Assembly: GCF_018066915.1 (NCBI RefSeq) | Contig: NZ_JAGPVV010000019.1 | Location: 1-34,307 of the forward strand | DNA: 34,307 nucleotides | Reading direction: 5' to 3' | DNA from: Roseovarius sp. | GTDB taxonomy: Bacteria > Pseudomonadota > Alphaproteobacteria > Rhodobacterales > Rhodobacteraceae | Shown here: positions 27,804 to 34,307 of the stretch, in pieces | How positions within the stretch are numbered: position 1 is the stretch's first letter | Layout of the letters: each line of letters opens with the position of its first letter | Program-made: the position numbers and the translations under genes | The notes under the pieces: model-generated | Seen by the model: the letters and a program-made list of their open reading frames with translations, nothing else | Told to the model about the DNA's origin: nothing | Database searches by the model: none

Positions 27804-29904
27804 ACTCGCGGCGGCGGAACTTCGGGGGCGTGCGCCCGAGACCCTGACGTGGAACACGCTCGAGGGGATCGCGGTGCAACCGCTCTATACCCAAGAGGAT
27901 GTGGCCGACCTTCCGCATCTGGGTAGCATCCCCGGACAGGCTCCGTTTACCCGTGGCGTCAAGGCCACGATGTATGCGGGCCGCCCCTGGACTATTCGGC
28001 AATATGCCGGCTTCTCCACGGCAGAGGAATCGAACGCCTTTTACCGCCGCAATCTGGCCGCCGGGCAGCAGGGTGTCTCGGTCGCCTTCGATCTGGCCAC
28101 GCACCGCGGCTATGACAGCGACCATCCCCGCGTCGAGGGCGATGTGGGCAAGGCGGGCGTGGCGATTGACAGCGTCGAAGATATGAAAATCCTCTTTGAC
28201 GGCATCCCGCTCGACAAGGTTTCGGTCAGCATGACCATGAACGGTGCGGTGATCCCGGTTCTGGCCAGTTTCATCGTTGCAGGCGAAGAGCAGGGGCACG
28301 ACAAGGCGCTGCTGTCGGGTACCATCCAAAACGACATTCTCAAGGAGTTCATGGTCCGCAACACATATATCTATCCGCCCGCGCCTTCGATGCGGATCGT
28401 GTCGGACATCATCGGCTACACGGCCAAGCACATGCCGAAATTCAACTCGATCTCGATCTCGGGCTATCACATGCAAGAGGCGGGCGCGAACCTTGTGCAG
28501 GAATTGGCCTATACGCTGGCAGACGGGCGCGAATATGTGCGCGCGGCGATCGCTGCGGGAATGGATGTGGACAGCTTTGCGCCGCGCCTCTCGTTCTTCT
28601 TTGCCATCGGCATGAATTTCTTCATGGAGGCCGCCAAGCTGCGCGCCGCCCGCCTGCTCTGGCACCGGATCATGACGGAGTTTGGTGCCTCGGACGAGAA
28701 ATCCAAGATGCTGCGCACCCATTGCCAGACATCCGGCGTGAGCCTTCAGGAACAGGATCCCTATAACAACGTGGTGCGCACCGCCTATGAGGCGATGAGC
28801 GCGGTTCTGGGCGGCACACAGTCGCTGCACACCAATGCGCTTGACGAAGCGATTGCCCTGCCCACCGATTTCAGCGCCCGCATCGCGCGGAACACACAGC
28901 TTATCCTGCAAGAGGAAACCGGTGTGACCAAAGTGGTCGATCCGCTGGCGGGCTCTTATTACGTCGAGAGCCTGACGCATGAGTTGGCCGAGAAAGCCTG
29001 GGCATTGATCGAAGAGGTCGAGGCCATGGGCGGCATGACCAAGGCGGTGGAATCGGGCATGCCCAAACTGCGGATCGAGGAAACGGCAGCGACCCGTCAG
29101 GCCATGATCGACCGGGGTGACGAAGTGATCGTCGGCGTGAATAAGTATCGCAAGGACAAGGAAGACCCGATCGACATTCTCGACATCGACAATGACAAGG
29201 TGCGCGAGTCCCAGATCGCCCGGTTGGCGCAGATCCGCTCCAGCCGTGACGAGGCCGCCTGTCAGGCTACGTTGGACGAGTTGACGCGCCGTGCGCGCGA
29301 GGGGGGCAATCTGCTTGACGCGGCGGTGGATGCCGCGCGCGCGCGCGCCACGGTGGGAGAGATCAGCATGGCACTGGAAAAGGAATTCGGGCGGCACCGC
29401 GCCGAGGTCAAGACGCTGGCTGGCGTTTACGGCGCGGCCTATGAAGGCGATGCAGGTTTTGCCGCCATTCAGAAATCGGTCGAGGATTTCGCCGAGGCCG
29501 AGGGGCGGCGGCCACGGATGCTCGTCGTCAAGATGGGGCAGGACGGCCATGACCGGGGGGCCAAGGTGATCGCCACCGCCTTTGCCGATATCGGGTTTGA
29601 CGTGGATGTGGGGCCGCTGTTTCAGACACCGGAAGAGGCGGCGCAGGACGCCATCGACAACGACGTGCATGTGGTGGGCATCAGCTCTCAGGCGGCGGGG
29701 CACAAGACGCTTGCGCCCAAACTGATTGCGGCCCTCAAGGCGCGGGATGCAGGCGATATCATCGTGATCTGCGGTGGGGTGATCCCGCAGCAGGATTACG
29801 ATTTCCTCAAGAAGGCGGGGGTCAAGGCGATCTTTGGCCCCGGCACCAATATTCCCGAGGCCGCCAAGGATATTCTGCGGCTGATCCGCGAGGCGCACGG
29901 ATAG
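27775..29904 (+). CDS. Methylmalonyl-CoA mutase
   Basis: 709 aa; catalytic domain ([51 protein letters not shown]) and B12-binding domain ([36 protein letters not shown]). Confidence 0.97.
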   Translation: MATKKDDWRKLAAAELRGRAPETLTWNTLEGIAVQPLYTQEDVADLPHLGSIPGQAPFTRGVKATMYAGRPWTIRQYAGFSTAEESNAFYRRNLAAGQQGVSVAFDLATHRGYDSDHPRVEGDVGKAGVAIDSVEDMKILFDGIPLDKVSVSMTMNGAVIPVLASFIVAGEEQGHDKALLSGTIQNDILKEFMVRNTYIYPPAPSMRIVSDIIGYTAKHMPKFNSISISGYHMQEAGANLVQELAYTLADGREYVRAAIAAGMDVDSFAPRLSFFFAIGMNFFMEAAKLRAARLLWHRIMTEFGASDEKSKMLRTHCQTSGVSLQEQDPYNNVVRTAYEAMSAVLGGTQSLHTNALDEAIALPTDFSARIARNTQLILQEETGVTKVVDPLAGSYYVESLTHELAEKAWALIEEVEAMGGMTKAVESGMPKLRIEETAATRQAMIDRGDEVIVGVNKYRKDKEDPIDILDIDNDKVRESQIARLAQIRSSRDEAACQATLDELTRRAREGGNLLDAAVDAARARATVGEISMALEKEFGRHRAEVKTLAGVYGAAYEGDAGFAAIQKSVEDFAEAEGRRPRMLVVKMGQDGHDRGAKVIATAFADIGFDVDVGPLFQTPEEAAQDAIDNDVHVVGISSQAAGHKTLAPKLIAALKARDAGDIIVICGGVIPQQDYDFLKKAGVKAIFGPGTNIPEAAKDILRLIREAHG

Positions 29905-29989
29905 GCAGGCCCGCCGACACAGGGACATCGCTGACCTCGTGCAGACATGCGCGGGGTCAATCTCTGTATTAGGCACCGCACAAAAGGTT

Positions 29990-30017
29990 TCGCCCGGACG
30001 CGAGAGCGACCGGGCGA
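29990..30017 (+). terminator. Hairpin downstream of methylmalonyl-CoA mutase
   Basis: TCGCCCGG / CCGGGCGA 8-bp stem, 12-nt loop, weak T content. Confidence 0.45.
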
Positions 30018-30045
30018 CAACACTTTGCAAGCTCTGGAGGGAGGC

Positions 30046-30213
30046 TTAGCCCAAAACCGAGAGAAGCGCGGAAATGATCCAGTACCACATCGCGATACCG
30101 AGACCAAGCATGGGGGCAAGCCACCATCCACTGGGGAGATGGAGGGGGGTATTGGTGTCTTGCCCAAACTGATGCGTATGGTTCACGGTCATATGCGGTG
30201 CCAACTGTTTCAT
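30046..30213 (-). CDS. Small membrane protein (55 aa)
   Basis: MKQLAPHMTVNHTHQFGQDTNTPLHLPSGWWLAPMLGLGIAMWYWIISALLSVLG; AGGAGATACGGAA upstream of ATG; single TM segment. Confidence 0.7.
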   Translation of the reverse strand: MKQLAPHMTVNHTHQFGQDTNTPLHLPSGWWLAPMLGLGIAMWYWIISALLSVLG

Positions 30214-30345
30214 TTCCGTATCTCCTGGCAGCCTTGGAAGTAAAGTCACAATCCCATGATCTGACTGTAATTGAAAGCGCGCGAAGGTATCTGCGCGTGG
30301 GCGAAAGAGAGGGCTGTTATCCAAAGATAGCGACCCTCACGGCGC

Positions 30346-30768
30346 TCAGTCATCCCCGAAGAAGTCATCCTCTGCGTCTTCGCCGCTGCCCAACTCGCTC
30401 ATCATCATCGACAGCGCACCGCCTGCCAGATCGAGGCTGACGAGCTTGGGGGTCTTGGCCGGTTTGGGGGGCGGGGCGGGTTCGGGTTCAGGCTCCGGTT
30501 CCGGCGCAGGCGGCGGCAGAGCCTCGGGTTCGGCCTTGGCTGGTGGAGCGGGTTTGCGCGGTGCGTCGAGCGCCTCTTGCAAGAGGCGCAGGCGCAGACG
30601 CAGCACAAGCGCACGCTGCACCGGATCGCGGGTCTGCGCATAAACGCTGTTCGCCAATGGCAGGCTCTCGGTGGCGGGAAGCGTCAGCAGCCGCCCCAGC
30701 ACACGGCTAAAGCTACGGGGCAGGGTGAGCGGTCTGCGCAGGGCGGGGCGAGGGGCGGTCTCTGACAT
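30346..30768 (-). CDS. Hypothetical protein, Pro/Glu-rich, divergent from flgB
   Basis: [28 protein letters not shown]...[54 protein letters not shown]; start at 30768. Confidence 0.75.
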   Translation of the reverse strand: MSETAPRPALRRPLTLPRSFSRVLGRLLTLPATESLPLANSVYAQTRDPVQRALVLRLRLRLLQEALDAPRKPAPPAKAEPEALPPPAPEPEPEPEPAPPPKPAKTPKLVSLDLAGGALSMMMSELGSGEDAEDDFFGDD

Positions 30769-30901
30769 GGGTGTTCCTTGGTCTCGGGCCGGTTGGCACC
30801 GGAATTGCAGGGATGCGGGCAGGGCCGGGGCATCCACGATGTCTTTCGCCCTGCAAGGACTGGACCAACTGCGCTCAAGACCCCCGAAAGGACCCCGCGC
30901 C

Positions 30902-31288
30902 ATGACAGATGCGTTTCGCGATCACCTGAGCCTCTTTGCCTCGGCGCTGACCCTGCGCGAGCAGCGTGGCGGGATGCTGGCGTCAAACATCGCGAATGCG
31001 GCGACACCGGGATTCAAGGCGCGCGACATGGATTTCGAAACGGTGCTCAACGCCGAAACCGGTGGCGGTGCCCTCGCCACCAGCAACGGCCGCCATTTCG
31101 CGACCAGCGGTCCAAACGGCGGGCACGCGGGATACCGCGTGCCGGTCAACCCCTCGCTCGATGGCAATACGGTCGAACTGGCCGTGGAGCAGATGGAGTT
31201 TGCCGAAAACAGCCTGCGCTACCAGACCAGCCTCACGCTGCTCAACCGGCGGATTTCCGGATTGAGCCAGGCGATCAAGGGAGAATAA
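30902..31288 (+). CDS. flgB: Flagellar basal-body rod protein FlgB
   Basis: [31 protein letters not shown]; start ATG 30902. Confidence 0.93.
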   Translation: MTDAFRDHLSLFASALTLREQRGGMLASNIANAATPGFKARDMDFETVLNAETGGGALATSNGRHFATSGPNGGHAGYRVPVNPSLDGNTVELAVEQMEFAENSLRYQTSLTLLNRRISGLSQAIKGE

Positions 31289-31291
31289 GCC

Positions 31292-31708
31292 ATGATGATC
31301 AAGAATATCTTTGACGTCGCCAGTTCCGCCATGTCGGCGCAGATGGTGCGCTTGAATACCGTGGCCTCGAACATGGCGAATGCGCAGGCGGTCAGCACCA
31401 CCAAGGAAGACGCCTATCGCCCGCTGCGGCCCGTGTTCGAGACGATCTATGCCGATCAGACCGGACAGCAGGGCCTATCGACCACGCATGTCACCGATGT
31501 GGTCCAACTCGACCGAGAGCCGGTGCGCGCCTACCGGCCTGACCATCCGATGGCCGATGAAGAGGGCTTTGTCTACGAATCCGTGGTCAACCCCGACGAG
31601 GAAATGGTCGAGATGGTCGAGGCCAGCCGCCAGTATCAGAATGTTTTGGAAACCGTCTCGACCCTGCGCACGCTGATGGCGCGCACGGTCATGATGGGTC
31701 AGGGTTAA
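31292..31708 (+). CDS. flgC: Flagellar basal-body rod protein FlgC
   Basis: IFDVASSAMSAQMVRLNTVASNMANAQ...VNPDEEMVEMVEASRQYQNVLETVSTLRTLM. Confidence 0.94.
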   Translation: MMIKNIFDVASSAMSAQMVRLNTVASNMANAQAVSTTKEDAYRPLRPVFETIYADQTGQQGLSTTHVTDVVQLDREPVRAYRPDHPMADEEGFVYESVVNPDEEMVEMVEASRQYQNVLETVSTLRTLMARTVMMGQG

Positions 31709-31719
31709 GGAGCGCCGTC

Positions 31720-32397
31720 ATGCCCGAAATCAACACAGCAACCGGCGCAAGCGCCACATTCACCGCCGCTGCCGCTGCCAATGCGGCCCCCAAGCGAACG
31801 GGGAACGGCGATTTGGGACAGCAGGATTTTCTGTCCCTGATGACCGCACAATTACAGAACCAAGACCCTTTCGCGCCGATGGAAAATGGCGAGTTCCTCG
31901 CACAGATGGCGCAGTTTTCGACTGTGGCGGGCCTCGACCGGGTAAACACAACCCTGAGCGATATCGGCAGCCAGATCGGGGGCAACCGGATTGCCACCGC
32001 CTCGTCGCTCTTGGGGCAGCAGGTGCTGGTGCCCGGCACGCTGGCGCGGCCTGATGCCTCGGGCGGGGTGCATGGCGTGGCGGATTTGCCAGAGGCCGCA
32101 AGTGCCGTGAGCGTGATCTATTCCGATGCCGAAACCGGCGTGGAGCTGCATCGGCAGGATATGGGCGCGCAGCCCGCCGGGCTGATGGGCTTTGACTGGG
32201 ACGGCCTGCCGCCTGAAATCGTTGCGGCCCGCGGTGCCGTGCGGGTGGCGATCGAAGTGGATGGCGACACCCCTGCAGAGCCCTTTGTCTATGCGCGGGT
32301 GGTGGGCGTCCAGATGCCCGAAGGGGGGCAGGACATGACCCTCCGGGTCGAAGATTACGGCCTGCGCAGCAGCCTGGAAATCACCGACATCCGCTGA
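31720..32397 (+). CDS. flgD: Flagellar hook capping protein FlgD
   Basis: GNGDLGQQDFLSLMTAQLQNQDPFAPMENGEFLAQMAQFSTVAGLDRVNTTL. Confidence 0.95.
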   Translation: MPEINTATGASATFTAAAAANAAPKRTGNGDLGQQDFLSLMTAQLQNQDPFAPMENGEFLAQMAQFSTVAGLDRVNTTLSDIGSQIGGNRIATASSLLGQQVLVPGTLARPDASGGVHGVADLPEAASAVSVIYSDAETGVELHRQDMGAQPAGLMGFDWDGLPPEIVAARGAVRVAIEVDGDTPAEPFVYARVVGVQMPEGGQDMTLRVEDYGLRSSLEITDIR

Positions 32398-32444
32398 ACC
32401 CAACCCAACAACAGACCCTTCAACGACCTGACAGGACCAGATCC

Positions 32445-33704
32445 ATGAGCTTTCACACTGCACTTTCCGGGCTGAATGCCGCGCAGACCGATATTTCCGT
32501 CACCTCCAACAACATCGCCAACGTGGGCACCCTCGGGTTTCACGGCAGCCGGGCGGAATTCGCGGATATCTATACCACCAGCCCCTATAGCCGCCCTGCG
32601 TCGCAGATCGGATCGGGCACCGAGGTCAGCCGCATCGGAGTGGATTTCAAGCAAGGTTCGTTGACGGCGACCGGCAATGTGCTCGACCTTTCATTGCAGG
32701 GTCCGGGCTTTTTTCAGGTGCGCACAGGGCCGGATGCGGGGGCCGATGCCGGCTATACGCGCGCCGGGGCTTTTGGCATGAACCGCGAGGGTTTTGTGAC
32801 CAATGCCGCAGGGCATTTCCTGACGGTTTTCCCAACCTCGGAGAATGGCGACACGCTGTCCACGACGCAGACCCAACGCCTGCAAATCCCGCAGCAATTT
32901 GGCACGCCGCAGCCGACGACGTCGGTTGATCTTTCGTTCAACCTGTCGCTGACGGATAACGGCGGGTTGGGGACGCAAGCGGCCATTCCCGCCCCGGCCT
33001 TTGATCCGGCCGATCCCACCACCTATGCCGCGACCACGCAAATCCCGGTGCTTGATGGGTCAGGGCGCGCGGTGCCTGCGCAGGCGTTCTTTGTCATGTC
33101 GGATGCGCCCGACGCGCTCGATGGCGGGCTGGCCTACACGGTCCAACTGGTTGTGGACGGTGTCACAGCCACGCCCGCCGATCCGCTGGCCACCTTGTCC
33201 TTTGATGCGGGTGGTGCGCAGACCGGGGGGCTTGAGGCGATGAGCTTTGCCCTTGGCTCTCAGGCGCTCTCGGTTTCGCTTGGCGGATCGCGCGTGTCGG
33301 ATGGCCCCTTTGGCGCGATTGCCGTGTCACAGAATGGCACCCGCCAGCTTGACCTCTCTTCGGTCGATGTGCGTCAAGATGGCACCGTCTGGGCCAGCTA
33401 CGGGGCAGAGCGTTCGGTTGCCGTGGGGCAGGTGGCAGTCGCGAATTTCTCGGATATTCAGGGCCTAGGCAGTATCGGCAGCGCGACCTACCGGGCTTCG
33501 CGTGAATCGGGCGAGGTGCGTTTGGGCGTGCCGGGGACAAGTGGCTTTGGCGCGATCCGTGCCGGTTCGGTCGAGCGGTCGAACGTCGATCTGACCGAGC
33601 AACTGGTCAACCTGATCATGGCGCAACGGAATTATCAGGCCTCGGCCAAGGCGCTCGAGACCAACGGCACCTTGGCCGACACGGTCCTGAACATCCGTAG
33701 CTAA
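32445..33704 (+). CDS. flgE: Flagellar hook protein FlgE
   Basis: MSFHTALSGLNAAQTDISVTSNNIANVGTLGFHGSRAEFADIY...NVDLTEQLVNLIMAQRNYQASAKALETNGTLADTVLNI. Confidence 0.95.
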   Translation: MSFHTALSGLNAAQTDISVTSNNIANVGTLGFHGSRAEFADIYTTSPYSRPASQIGSGTEVSRIGVDFKQGSLTATGNVLDLSLQGPGFFQVRTGPDAGADAGYTRAGAFGMNREGFVTNAAGHFLTVFPTSENGDTLSTTQTQRLQIPQQFGTPQPTTSVDLSFNLSLTDNGGLGTQAAIPAPAFDPADPTTYAATTQIPVLDGSGRAVPAQAFFVMSDAPDALDGGLAYTVQLVVDGVTATPADPLATLSFDAGGAQTGGLEAMSFALGSQALSVSLGGSRVSDGPFGAIAVSQNGTRQLDLSSVDVRQDGTVWASYGAERSVAVGQVAVANFSDIQGLGSIGSATYRASRESGEVRLGVPGTSGFGAIRAGSVERSNVDLTEQLVNLIMAQRNYQASAKALETNGTLADTVLNIRS

Positions 33705-33718
33705 GGCAGGGCGCCACC

Positions 33719-34307
33719 ATGGACCGCATGATCTACACCGCGCTCAACGCATTGGGCGTCAATCGCGACAGCCAGGTGGCGCAGGCGCAAAACCTCGCCA
33801 ACCAGACCGTGCCGGGCTATCGCCGCGACCTGCCGAACGAAGGCGGGGTGCGGTTTCTCGAGATGATGGAGGGGTTGACCACCCGTGCCTTTCAGGTCGA
33901 GACGGGCCCTGCCGGGTTTTCGCAGGAAACGGGCAGGCTCTCGCGGACCGACGAAGAACTCGATGTCGCAATCGCCGATCAAGGGTTTTTCTATGTCATG
34001 CCCGACTCTGGTGATCCCGCCCTCAGCCGCCGTGGCGACCTGCGGCGTGACACCGATGGCACGCTGCGCAATGGCGCGGGAGATGCGATGCTGGGGCCGG
34101 ATCTGGCCCCTATTCAGGTGCCCGCCTATCGCGATATCCGGATCACGGATATCGGCGAAATCTATATCCAGCCGATTGATGATCCCGAGGGCGAGCCAGT
34201 TCTGGCCGGGGTCTTGGCTACGGTGGTGCCTCCAGCGGAGATCGCGCTGACCAAGGGCGCGGATGGCCAGATCAGGACCGTCGAAGGGCCTCTGCCGCCG
34301 CCCGATC
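33719..34307 (+). CDS. flgF: Flagellar basal-body rod protein FlgF, truncated by window end
   Basis: MDRMIYTALNALGVNRDSQVAQAQNLANQTVPGYRRDLP...LDVAIADQGFFYVMPDSGDPALSRRGDLRRDTDGTLRN; open to the window edge, so missing from the ORF track. Confidence 0.9.
   Translation, partial: MDRMIYTALNALGVNRDSQVAQAQNLANQTVPGYRRDLPNEGGVRFLEMMEGLTTRAFQVETGPAGFSQETGRLSRTDEELDVAIADQGFFYVMPDSGDPALSRRGDLRRDTDGTLRNGAGDAMLGPDLAPIQVPAYRDIRITDIGEIYIQPIDDPEGEPVLAGVLATVVPPAEIALTKGADGQIRTVEGPLPPPD

Noticed and set aside
27517-30030. 837-aa minus-strand ORF opposite methylmalonyl-CoA mutase
   Set aside because: Shadow ORF in high-GC DNA; the plus strand encodes a clear full-length mutase and the antisense translation has no recognisable domain
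1-34307. CRISPR array, prophage, transposon or integron
   Set aside because: No regularly spaced direct repeats, transposase, integrase or phage structural genes seen; Mrr and HNH are isolated and do not form a recognised defence island

Overview
The window is chromosomal DNA from a high-GC alphaproteobacterium, very probably Rhodobacterales (Roseobacter group), judging by protein families and gene order. Reading left to right: 3' end of sodB; rarD (EamA permease) converging on a LOG-family (lysine decarboxylase-like) gene; a LysM protein; an Atm1-type ABC exporter; an HNH endonuclease; murD; VOC and GNAT proteins; a TerB-DnaJ (DjlA-like) protein; an endonuclease/exonuclease/phosphatase-family protein; a small secreted protein. 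Next is a minus-strand block of ppx, ppk1, hdaA, an AI-2E/PerM permease, a cold-shock protein, an L,D-transpeptidase and a Bcr/CflA-type MFS exporter. A methylmalonyl-CoA (propionyl-CoA assimilation) locus follows: pccB, several small uncharacterised ORFs, pccA, an Mrr-type restriction enzyme, a small lipoprotein-like ORF, DUF4174, a sulfotransferase-like ORF and methylmalonyl-CoA mutase. The window ends in a flagellar rod/hook operon (flgB-C-D-E-F, flgF truncated). The most notable points are: (1) an apparent 1-nt frameshift in pccA near 23921-23930; (2) an Mrr-type restriction gene fitted with almost no spacer between pccA and the next ORF; (3) a cluster of TTTGC half-sites upstream of pccB, resembling the PccR/ScfR operator, with an MFS gene rather than a regulator on the divergent side; (4) an unannotated structured region with a strong terminator upstream of pccA; (5) short ORFs absent from the supplied track (17284-17376 minus, 21441-21578 plus). 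I found no CRISPR array, tRNA, rRNA, transposase or phage module, and I cannot demonstrate a new multi-gene system from sequence alone.
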